Assembly: GCF_000003815.2 (NCBI RefSeq)
Contig: NC_049979.1
Coordinates: forward strand, 23,128,368 to 23,192,367
DNA length: 64,000 nt
Origin: Branchiostoma floridae
Lineage: Eukaryota; Chordata; Leptocardii; Amphioxiformes; Branchiostomatidae
Direction: 5' to 3'
Made by a program: the position numbers and the translations under genes. The notes below the pieces were generated by a model. The model ran no database searches. It was given only the letters and a program-made list of their open reading frames with translations, and was not told the DNA's origin. Of this stretch, positions 1 through 12,300 are shown piece after piece; the stretch's first letter is position 1, and every line of letters begins with the position of its first letter.

Positions 1-265
1 TGAGTAAAAAAATTACAAACCAATGACCCTTTTATTACCACAATACTGTGTCATCATTGCTAAACTGAGATCTAAACTAATGCCCACTTTACACATCGAA
101 TTTTGAAATTATTAAGAACTGGCAATATTGGGATGCTAACTAAGTTTTGCTGTCGTGTGAAGAGGAATTCATATTTTGTGCTTTGTTGGTAAGAACGGAA
201 AGTTTAAATTACGATGTCCTCTTGAGAAAGAGAAAAAAGAACTTATGACTTAGTGTTTCTGTCAG

Positions 266-378
266 GTTGAAGGATGAGATGGGTGATATCAAGCCTGAAG
301 GACGGGATGAGCAGAAGGAGGTGTCTCACAACACCATGAAGTTCCTCGCTCTTGCACCTCCTGAAAGTCACAACCAAG
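266..378 (+). CDS. FSIP1: FSIP1 exon a (first exon in window)
   Basis: The acceptor is TTTCTGTCAG and the donor AAG|GTAACT. The exon starts with one base that completes a codon and ends with one base of the next. It encodes an acidic stretch followed by NTMKFLALAPPE, which corresponds to the KKFLSLT region of vertebrate FSIP1. Because the entry phase is not a start, the N-terminal coiled-coil part must lie upstream of the window. Confidence 0.8.
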
Positions 379-3300
379 GTAACTGTGCTTTCAATTTGCA
401 GCAATTTAATCTCACGCTGTTACGGTAGCTACAAAATGGAGTATTTGCTATGTTTTTTTAATTGAAACAAGGAGGTAGGTGGGCAAAAGACAAGCATGTT
501 TGTTGTGATTTCAAGTCTGTATTGAAGAGGTTACCACCCAGACTGCAAACTGTAAGCTACTGCAAAAAACATTTTCTTTCCTACTGCAAAGTAAAATCAC
601 AGTGAATTGACAGAACTTGTTTATTACTTTTGATTAAGAAGTCTTTAAAAACTCATAGATTACTTTCAGGCAGTTTCAAAGAATATCAGACAGTGAAAAC
701 CATTCTGTTCTTAAAAAGTAGCACTTTCTTGAGCCAACAAGACTACATCTGTACTAGTTATTGATGATATATTATTTTGTTTTTTGTTGACACATACAGT
801 TGTTTACGAGGAAAACCCTGAGTTTGTGCCAGTGTTCCAGACTCAGGCTGAGGAGGATGGACGGAGCACTGCCTCCAGTAAGGCTGGGACCCAGGCTACC
901 ACAGACAGGCCCTCTCACAGGGGCACATCAGGCTAGTATACAACACTTCTGGGTGTGTCAAACAGGGCTGCATTCTGATGGACTGATGACGGTTGACTTG
1001 CAGTTCAGAAAATCTCCCCTAGGTGGCAGGCTTAACACATGGGTTTTGCTTGACTTGCACCAATTCAACAATGAAGACATTGTTCATGCATAGCCTCATG
1101 TTATTGCTGTTATACATGTGATATATGTATGATGTCTACATTTTTGTAATAGTATATATTTTTTCTTGGCAGGTGGACAGAGTTCCCGCACTACTTCTCA
1201 GCAGAGCTCTGTTGCAGGTGCTGCTAGTGGCAAGGAGGATCAAAGAAGAAGAAGACGGTCGAAGAAACAATCACGCAGCAAGGGAGAAGGTTCTGGAGAC
1301 AAAGAGAAACCCGATTTCATCAAGAGAAACATTCAGGTGAGGCTAACAGTAATACAGACTTTTGTGGTTGTAAGGAATGCCCCCTGACGGTTATGAGTAT
1401 AAGCACAGCCAGAGCCAGGGCAAAATTTTACAGTTGCGCTTGTCTATTGTGTTGTCTGGGTCACTGCCAAATGCCCTTTTCAACAAGAGAATCAATTTAA
1501 CTGCGTTGGTTGCAAACTATAAATAGGGCTGTAAATTAGCAAGGTTGTAACCACCATGTAATTATTAGTGTCTAGTGCGTTTCAGAAGTTACAGTCTTGA
1601 ACATATGCTGTAACAGGCTCCTCCATTGCAAATGAGTGGTTTAAATAAGTATATACTGGTACCGGTAGTTGCAAATCATACTCCAGGTGTTGTCGAAGTT
1701 TGAGCCTTTGTCTGTGTTTAAGGGGAAGATAATTAAGGCAGTGTAAGCTGGGCCAAAATTACATTTCCGGAATCTACAAGGGGGCGTGGACATGCAGCGT
1801 CTTTTACACATTTTGTTTTTCAAGATTTGTTCACCCCAAGTCTACAGACCAGCTGTGAAAGGTCTCATCAACATTGTTACAACCAACAAAATGCTAAAAA
1901 TCTGTATACTAACTTTTTATAACAGGTAATATAGGAACTAAATTGTGAAGATTTTTCCAAGATATTACTTCCTTTATAGAAAAGTACTGCTTGCAGAAGC
2001 TTTTTTTTTGTATAATTTGAGAGTCATAGTCGTGTAACATGTCAAGTCATCACCTGCGACAAGGTTATGACACTGCCATCTTAAAAACATGACAACAATT
2101 TGTTACTGTGATGAACATGCCAGGTGGTTCACCACAACAAGCTCTCCTCATAACTAAGTGATGTTTTGGAGCAAAACTGGGACTTTTCGTGTGATCTCTG
2201 CCATCGGTTTGCTCCTTTTCTTGGCAAAACTCTATCCGTGCGTGATTCTGGTGTGTTTAGCTAGCTTGCGTTGCGATATTTTGATGGCCTCGGGTCCTGT
2301 GGATTCTTCAGTATTGATTGCTGTTAGCCTTACCCTTGAGTGAACCTAGGTTGGTAGACTTGCCCGCCCACAGCAAACCTACGGGTGTGTGTTTTTCCCA
2401 TCTTCCACTGAGCAGGAAAACAGAGAAGTCTTCTCAGCCACCAACCGTGCGCTGTCGAAAAATTGTCACCACCGTGTGAGTTTTCTCTGTAACCCGTAGA
2501 TGTTACCCAGCAGAGATACGGCAATGGAAAACACTTCCCGGCTGTACCAGCTTAGCTATACCACGATGATCTTTGTGGTAAAGTCATCGGTGAGATGTCA
2601 ATGCACTTTCCAGTCCCCAAAGTGTTTCTTATTAACTTTGGCACCAAAGTTCCAACTTGTGTGACAGAGATTTATGCAACTGAGGAGGTGTTTTGAGAAT
2701 TCTTGACGTGAATGTGACGCAATCTTGTAGTCATGTTTACAAACAACCTTTAAGACTCAATGCTACCAGAAATTGGCAATCTTTTGAGTAAAATCAAATT
2801 ACCTAAACAACAAGTGGAGTACTAAGAAACTTTCAGGATGATTTCTATGTTTGAATTAACAAAAAATGTGCTTTATCAATTAGCAGGTATAAACATAACC
2901 ATTCTGAAGTGACCCTTTGAGTAAAATCAAAATAACCTAAACAACAATTGAAGGTACTTAGAAACTTTCAGGAAGACTTCTATGTTGAATCACAAAAAAG
3001 GGTGTTATTTCAATTAGCAGGCCTATATAACGTAAATCATTGAATTGCATTCTGAGTTTTGGACTTGCCCCAGATTTAGGGCAGTCACAAAATCTGAAAT
3101 ATGGTATAATATGTACTAAACATGGACAGGCTCTGTCCTGTGATAATTCCTACAGGTGTTTGTCATTCCATGAGTGTCCTTGTATCTAACCGTTCCAAGA
3201 TTTGGACCGTTGTTTGTTATTCCGTTGGTCAGGAGTATTAGCGATGTGTACTGGATGCGCTGATGGTGGCTTTCATCAGGCAGCCCTGGGCTGTTTGGGA

Positions 3301-6300
3301 GCTGGCTGTGATTCTGTTTACACAGAACCCGTGTCCTGCACCATCCCTTACCAGCCCGGCGTTAGACATCTTAATTGGAGGAGGGCAGGGTTCAGTGGGA
3401 GGGTGTGCCCAGGCTGGGCCGTGTGTGCAGCTCCAGAATTCCACACATGCCAGGAAGCACCGTGATTACTTCATGATGGGATCTACTTCAACTTGATATT
3501 GTAAAATCCAGACTTGTAGCCAGGAGACAGGCATTGATGGACATGAAGTTATATAGGAAGAAATAATGACTAATGCTGCCTTTCTTTTTACCTTTAGCAC
3601 CATTTCTGTGATCTTGACCTTCTCCCATCTGACACACTTCTTGTATCAACACTGTTATGTTCACTGCCATGTGTTGGTCCAGCTGTAGGAAAGTTGTGTG
3701 AGTGTGTATGTTTTTCTCCTATCCAAGGTTTTTTCTTTGAATTACAACCAGCTTTCTAAATTGCGGTGTTCTGACAGGAACATTATGAAGAACGATTGTA
3801 TTCAGAGACTCAAGAACCAAAATTTGAACCACATGATTTCTTCTAAATTACATACCATTTTGATGATGTTAAGCTCATTTTGCCACCTGCTATCAAATAA
3901 GAGGGTCTGCATACCTTAATATTGTGAGGTGAGATATAGGAGCAATTTTGATTCACTGTAAATCATAGTCAGCTTGCTCTAATTCAATATGATGCATTAT
4001 TGTCAGTAATTCATTTGTGAAATGTAGTAATTGGTCACTTCAACTCTACGTTATATTTGTTATCCTAGATTCATCGTTAAACATGGATGAATTCTTCATG
4101 TCACAAGATCTTATGGAGGGTTGGGTTGTTTCACAGCCTAGTCTGCTAGATACCCCATGAACATAATGGAACAATCCCTGGATTTACTGTTAAGCATTGC
4201 CAGCTATCTTAATTTTCCCAGAATGCCCAGAATTTAGTGTGATGCAAAGGCAGCCCCACTGAATGTAGCATTAGGCATTGTTTGAGATCCTACCCCCAAT
4301 ATTCTTATAGATGCACATAGGTACAGAGTACGAGACTTGTCACAGTTAGAAATGGACATACCAGTGGCTCATATTCATGTGTATGATAACCAAGGAGGTT
4401 TAGACGTCCTTGATATAACACGATAAGGTCAATGACGAGCGGCCCGTTTCAGCTCCTCGTGAATAAACAAAGGTTCCAGCTAATGATTTTGTCACCTTTG
4501 GCGTCCGCACCAACAAAAGTTATGGCATGAATAATGCTGTTGACATTGGCGTGAAGTTCACCCTAAGGAATGTCTGCATGCTACCTACATTTATGTCATA
4601 CCTGGGCGCGATAATGTTCAATACAGTGTTCCGGATTGGGCGATAAAAAGCCGTATCACACGGGTTTCGAAGTTGTATCACACAGGCTTCCATCGAAAAA
4701 ACGTAGTCTGTGCATGCCATTAAGTGCAAATTCAAATGCCCGATTTTGACATTGGAATTTTTGCTGTTGCAGTTTTTATTTGAGGACACCAAATTTTCTC
4801 AACTGTCAGTACATTTTGCATCGAAATGTACTTTCTCGGATGGACATAATCTGAATAAGATACTGCAAACTTAAAACCACCCCGAAATGACCCTTTTCCC
4901 GCTACCGCGAAATTAAATCCCTGCGAACTTAGATACATTTACAGTACCCAGCCCTCCTACGGGTCGGATCGCCCTCCTGCAGGTTGGATCGCCTGCGGCC
5001 ATTGGGTGATCCTACTTCCAATCGGGCTGGGACCTTGGGTGATACGGAATACACCGTGTTGTATTTCATTTTTATGTCATACCTGGTCCGCGAAAACGTT
5101 CGATACAGGTGTTCCGGACTGTGTGATAACTTTCTGTATCATACAGGCTCGAAGTTGTATCACATGGGCTTCCTTCGAGTAAATCGAACCACTTTGGGCG
5201 GGCCAAGTGCGGTTGACAATTCGAATACCAGATTCGGACGTTAGAATTGCTGTTGTTACAATTTTTTGTTTGAGGACACAACATTTTCTCAACTTCTGGT
5301 GCATTTTATATCGAAACTTGTGTTTTCTCAGGTGAGTATGACATAAATAAAATACAGCACGGTGTATTCCGCATCACGCTTGGTCCCAGCCCTCCCGTTG
5401 GGCGATCCTTCCCGCGGTTGAGCTTGTACCTCGGGTGATTTGGAATACACCGTGTTGTATTCTATATGTACATCATCAGCACTTAAGTCTAGTACTGGCG
5501 TTCCAGCGCTCTCTCCAGTACCAATCCCTCAGTCCTGAGACGAAAATTTGCTTGTGGTGTCCCATCCCATCTGTAGTACGCAAGAGGCTTTCTGGAGGAA
5601 AGCTGCTGTGTTGGGAGGGGGGTGCCCTAATGGATGTCGGACAAACTAGCTTAATCCCATTATAGGATGTAACAGCCTGAGCAGTATCCATCTTGGATTA
5701 TGCAGTTACTGTAAATGCAGAAATGTTTGCGGTGGATTAATGTTCGCAGTTTTTGCGGTGACCACTTCACCGCGAATTTAAAACCACCGCGAATATTATT
5801 CTATCATGATATTAGATTGCAGTCTATGGTGTTACCGCGAACTTAAATCCACCGCGAAAAATGCTTTTTCCCGCTACCGCGAAATTAAGTCCCCGCGAAC
5901 TTTAAAACATTTACAGTATACCCTTTGTAGCTCTGTACCAGTAATCTCTGTATGTGTCCTTCGGTGACAACAGCTTGTATAACTGGAGTTGAACATGGTG
6001 GATCTTTTCAATAATGAGTCGTTTGCATGTCTCCAGTTGTTACAATGTCCTAAGGAGGTAATTAACCTTTGGGCAGTACTCGAGATGGTCCTTTCTGTCC
6101 CAGTGCATAATTACCCCTAATAACAGAGTACGATGAGACTTGATCAGATGTAATGATGTGTGAGATGGGCCCAGCCCTGCGTGCAGCAGTCCCACTCACG
6201 CACAGCTAACACCGTGTCATTAATCCATCAGTCTGGCCTCCCCAACAAATCAAACCATAATTACACAGGTATTCCACCACCTTTTCAGCAGGTGAGCAGG

Positions 6301-9300
6301 GTCAAAGGTAAAGCCTGGCTGCTGGAAGTGATAACGACGAACCGGCCAGCATCACGAATTAAGGGATTACGTCTCATTCTTACCGACTTAACTTTGGCCT
6401 CATGCTCTCTGGTATTACCAGTTTTGGATGATACTTTCCCACAAAAGTTAATTGGAACGATAATCATGTCTATGTTGTAGCAACAGTACGCCACTGCTGA
6501 CTGTACTCTGTAGGTGTATTCAACCTAAGCTTACACAACACCAGAATGTAAAACATAGATTTTACTTTGTCAGCAAACAACATGTTCAAGTACTTAAAGT
6601 CTTTTTGTATGACATTAAAACTATTCAAACTATGGCTCCCAGAGGTATTCATACTCAATACAATGGCAAACAAAGGCAAGAAATAACACAAATATTTAGC
6701 ATGATACTGTGACCTGTGAGGTATGCATTTCTGCTGACAGACAATAGACGGCAAAAAGGCTCTAAATTGCTCATGAAGAGGTTAAGAAGGTTGCTTGCAC
6801 AGCAACGTCTTGACATATTTTCTGCATTGTTATTTGAAATAGTTGGTAGTATCTTTTGTGTAACGTTCATTGAGGCTGAAAACAGTAATGAACAATTAAC
6901 ATTTTTGTAGATAGAGTACCGCACATGGCTTGGGAGGTAACTTAAAGAGCAAGGCCACAAATGTTCACCAACCGCAACGTAAATACTTCACCACAAATTA
7001 CAATAGAAAGGGCTTGTCTAACCAAGGACGTGCTTGGTCTATTACTGTCTATTTCTATCGATACGTGACAATGTTAATCTTGCCCTTTGTTGGTAGTACG
7101 AATGACCGATGCAGTTCACTATAAATAGTATAATGTAATTTTGGGGGGGAAAGTGTTCCCACACAGAATTTCCATGTCAAGAAAGTATCACACAGTAATG
7201 TAGCATAGCTATTACTGTAAATTGTAAAATATTGGCGGCAGTTTTATGTTTTTTTTTTTTTTTTCGTGACCTCTCCACCACAAGCTAACCTCTCCACCGC
7301 AAGCTCCTCACACTGTGAACATTCTGTCTTCAACACTCTGCCTTCTCTTTTGCTTCACTGCAAACTTAAAACACAGCAATCATGTGCCCACCCCTCACTG
7401 CAAGGGGAAAAGCAAAGTACAATAGAAGCCATTTTATTGCACTCCCCATTTTCTAGCATATTTCGTGCAATTAACTGGGTAGTGTAACAATACAAAGTTA
7501 TTGAGCTGGACCATACCGGTTTGGGATTTGGGGATTTTGTGCAATTAACAGAAATGTGTAGTTTCATAAGCCAATTGCTATCAATAGATTACAGTTACTT
7601 AACATAGATTTAACTGATAATTTCATGTACATGACCTTTGTATGGCTGTAAAAGGAAAAGGTACAAAAGGTAGTCACATAACCTTTTTTGGAGGCCTGGC
7701 TATTCGGCACAACACATTCTACAGGACAAAATGAAATGTAACTTTGGCATAGCTGTAGCTGTATAGAAATGACAGGAGGTGCTCAAAGTATTCTTCTTCA
7801 GTTCCTGATATCCTACCTATGTGTTGTTTCTGCAGTTGGCCTCAGATGCGAACAGCCTGATCGCCATGACTGATGATGAGAAGAAGCGACTGGAGGAACT
7901 ACTGGAGAACATTGATACAGAGGATGACAGTCAGGTGAGTACTGCTCTCTGTTATTGCTCTACTGGAGAATATTGATACAGAGGATGACAGTCAGGTGAG
8001 CACTGCTCTCTGTTATTGCTCTACTGGAGAACATTGACACAGAGGATGACAGTCAGGTGAGTACTGCTCTCTGTTATTGCTCTACTGGAGAATATTGATA
8101 CAGAGGATGACAGTCAGGTGAGCACTGCTCTCTGTTATTGCTCTACTGGAGAACATTGACACAGAGGATGACAGTCAGGTGAGTACTGCTCTCTGTTATT
8201 GCTCTACTGGAGAACATTGATACAGAGGATGACAGTCAGGTGAGTACTGCTCTCTGTTATTGCTCTACTGGAGAACATTGATACAGAGGATGACAGTCAG
8301 GTGAGTACTGCTCTCTGTTATTGCTCTACTGGAGAACATTGATACAGAGGATGACAGTCAGGTGAGTACTGCTCTCTGTTATTGCTCTACTGGAGAACAT
8401 TGATACAGAGGATGACAGTCAGGTGAGTACTGCTCTATGTTATTGCTCTACTGGAGAACATTGATACAGAGGAGGACAGTCAGGTGAGTACTGCTCTCTG
8501 TTATTGCTCTACTGGAGAACATTGATACAGAGGAGGACAATCAGGTGAGTACTGCTCTATGTTATTGCTCTACTGGAGAACATTGATACAGAGGAGGACA
8601 GTCAGGTGAGTACTGCTCTATGTTATTGGTCTACTGGAGAACATTGATACAGAGGAGGACAGTCAGGTGAGTACTATACAGATGTGCAACAAGCTTGAGG
8701 GTCTGCATAATTGTCATTTGTATGATTTATTCTGAAATATAGACATGGCATTCTGCCAATTTAGGACTTTCACGCATGCAACAATTTTGGTACATACATA
8801 TGTGTATGATCATCATTTGAAATAGATAATTTAATGAATATCATAATGCTAGTTACAGCCTTTTTTGCATAGTCAATGAGACAAGACAGAATGAGAAACT
8901 TACAAAAGCAATGAAGTACTAGTATGCATAGAGGTACAAAAACGTACATGTGTATGAGGTCTCCAAACTCAAGAAAGAGTGTCTGGGATTATATATTATA
9001 TGGTACAGTGACACACAACCCATAAAGTGAGGATTATGATGGTCATAGTTATTATAGTAGTAAGTCCCACTTGCTAACTACAGGTTAATGACCTGTCCTT
9101 AAATTTTCCCAAAGAACCAAGGTTTTGACAGCTGACAGATTCAAACACACAAAACAAGCTTTTGGATTATTTGTCCTGCTGATTCATCCATAAAAAGAGG
9201 GAAGGCAGTGAATGGGGAGTGTTTCCATAACTTAATGCTCCACTGTTTTATGTTTAAAAAAAACATCCGATTTTCAGCCAAGTCTTTGTTATTTCTTAGC

Positions 9301-12300
9301 TGTTATGAGAACCTCTCTTGTATTTTGACAACATTGGTAAAAGTTCAAGTTTATAGATTGAGAAAGTCCTACCAAGCAACTTGATACAATACTATTTCAA
9401 TCAGCTAATTTGCTCTATGTGGTAGTTGGCAGGTCATAGCTTTGATGTAAAGATGCATGTAACTGTACTTAGTTAAAAAACTACCACCCATCTCTGGTGC
9501 AACCTTTTATGCAAGCTCATTCTTAAAATTCTTACGTTTGTTTTGACCCAACTTCCCTTTAGAATAACGATGTTCTGAGCATTGTTTTAAAACATTGAGT
9601 TCCCCTGACATTTCTCCAGGAAACCCAGCCATAGTCGTAGCTGTATGACCGTTGACAGATGTTGCCCAGATCAAAGGATCTGCCCTCGTGGAACGCTCTC
9701 ATATTTCACCGTGGGTCTCTTTTTGACGCTTTTCTCAGTGTCCTCACTGATAGTTTGTATCTGTAGGAAAGTTACTTTCATCAGTTGCGATGGTGGAATG
9801 TAAGCAGCCAGTGGTTCTCATCACTGGTAGGATTTGGGAAGACCCTGTGGGAGGCCTGGGATGTGCCTCAAACCCCAACATCTACGGGCGATGACTGAAG
9901 GTTAAAGCCATGGGTTTTTAATTGTGTCAGCCAAGGTAAAGGCTTGACAAGGCTAGTCCTAGATAGCTGGACAAACTAAGAGTTGCTTTAAAGTCACGTT
10001 ACTGTCCAAACATCTCACATATCAAATATCATAAAGATCCATATACAGCTTCTCGAGTTATGCTGTTCATATAAACAGACCCAACCACTAACACCAAAAG
10101 GGAGCCAAAAGCTAACCTTCTTGGTGAAAGTATTTGGTGACCAACTTCTTTTTGCACTACATGCAGTACTCCCTCCCTCCCTCACTCAATCACTCATTTA
10201 TTCAATAGTCATGCAGACAGTACTGTGCGTGCAAACAGTTAAATGCAGCTCTATCAGCAGCTCCAAAGAAGCACAACTTTAGGCCAATAGTGTCAGGTAC
10301 TATAAATTCAACACCTCTTAAATGCCACAGTTTGAGTACACTCCTGCCGATTAGAATTCATCAGGGTAATGTAAAAACTGTTAAATGCATTCCAAGACAT
10401 TGAAAAGGTACATCTTTAGGGTTAAACTTTGCAATGATAAGGACATCAAATTATGGACTGATTAGTTTTTATCACGCTACGCATGTTGTGGAGGGGACAA
10501 GGTGATCTCCCTTAAGTTAATAGGATGCCATTTCTAACCCATAGCTGCCAACAGTGTATGACCGTGTAAAGCTAAGGACACAACCTGCAGTATGTGCGAT
10601 TTTCCATACGTTTTCTTGGTAGGCCACGTCCGCCACATATTTCTGAAAAGGTTCAGGCTGTACAGGGCAGGCACCTCGCCCGTACTGGCACGTACAGCGA
10701 ATCCGCAGCAGTTTTGCCTGCACGTAAAGTTCTATGGCATTTCTGCATACTCCAAAATCTGTCGGATTCAATATGAGTTCACACGGAGGCGGTTCTTACC
10801 ACTTTTGGATCCCAAAAGATTGCACGTAGAGAGCACGTATTTGCACGTACAGCGAGTTGTGCCCTAATAGCTTTAGCCGCAAAAGTTTTCTAAAAACACC
10901 GGTTTCGGTTTCAACTTTCAAGGTAGTTTTCTTGCGAAAGCTGATGAATGAATAAAAGCGTACATCAGGAACAAATATCGTCAAAGTAAAGTACAAAATT
11001 TTTATTATATAATATATAATTAATGTTGAATTGTTGCGTGACAAGCAGAATCAACTGTTAACACTTCATATTGATGTGGAGACATTGGTTGTGGATACTC
11101 TGTATAGCTGCTTACAATGACTATCATAGAGTCATAGCTGTAAACCCATCTAACAGCACCTATAGACCTGGATGTGACTTCTGGCCGACTGCACTGCGGC
11201 TGACCGATGATGATCGTACTTGCGTGTCTGCACGTAAAAGCACGGTCATAGCGTGCTCTCTGGCACGTTCACACAGTCCCATTCCAACATATCCTTGAAC
11301 CTGTTTGTCTACAACATATTTTTTGTGGCCATCTATGGATTTGACCCTTCCCCCGCTGTGTACAGTATATTTACGACCCCATATAAAGGGATGGTACCAT
11401 GGGGAAGATTCCTAGTCTTTTGGGTGTTGGCTTGTTCGCCATGGTGATTTCTCATACCCAAAATGTAGCTAGTCCAAACCAATTTGACCAGGTACTTCTA
11501 ATAATGGTACTCTGTTGATGTACTGCTAGGTAATTGGGAAAAAAACACCAATACACTGACCTGAAGACCTCATAATTTAGAAGACCAAGGAATTTCTGGT
11601 CCTTGTATCATGACCTTCTAAAAATATCACTCTCTCACGCAAAGCTTGTAAAGCGAAATGTAAGTACCCATCTTATTTACACCATCAACCAGGAAGATGA
11701 AAAACAACATATCAGTATGTTTGACTGTTGACAATAGTTGGTTTGAAGTTGTTTCTTTGATTGAATTCTGGAACAATATTGTATATATTTTTCTCCCCTC
11801 TTGTCACAGCCTTTTTCTTTAATGAAAATACAGAAAAAATGCTAGTTACGTCAGTTTAGCATCATTCTTTGTCCTTAGTTTAAGGTCACCCGCTTTACCT
11901 TTGCCTTCACCGCCTAAGGCCGGGTGTTGTCTAGAGATGATGGTTGCCTAAGGACCAGGATTTGGGCTGGAATGGGCAGTTCTGGAATGGTGCCTAAAAT
12001 GATGGGTCTGATCCATTGGCTGAAGGAAATTTACTGCAACAGGTGCCATTAACCAGTAATTATCTGTGTGCATAGCCTAGTTCTGGGCAGAGTGCTAACA
12101 GTTCACACATGTGGGAAACTTTCTGGCCCATTGCATTCCCCAATGCAAAGTGTAAATGGTGCTATTATGGGGATTAGATTCCTGCCCCAGGTTTGTGCTG
12201 AAACCTGCTGCTACTTAGCAGTTCTGCACCAGTGGTAAGAGGGCCGGACCTCTGCCACATGAAAGGGGTTTGGGGATGGACAACTTTGATCTATGATCAC

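Larger units (their letters stand above)
1337..7835 (+). other. FSIP1 intron of 6.5 kb
   Basis: I see no coding exon in this intron. It holds a 133-bp tandem duplication (2783-3030), two related insertions (4575-4946 and 5025-5391), a full-length CTGTAAATG MITE (5707-5918) and a decayed copy of it (7213-7405). The rest is ordinary AT-rich intron. Confidence 0.6.

Noticed and set aside
936-937. GT donor after FSIP1 exon b
   Set aside because: It leaves two bases and is out of phase with the acceptor at 1173.
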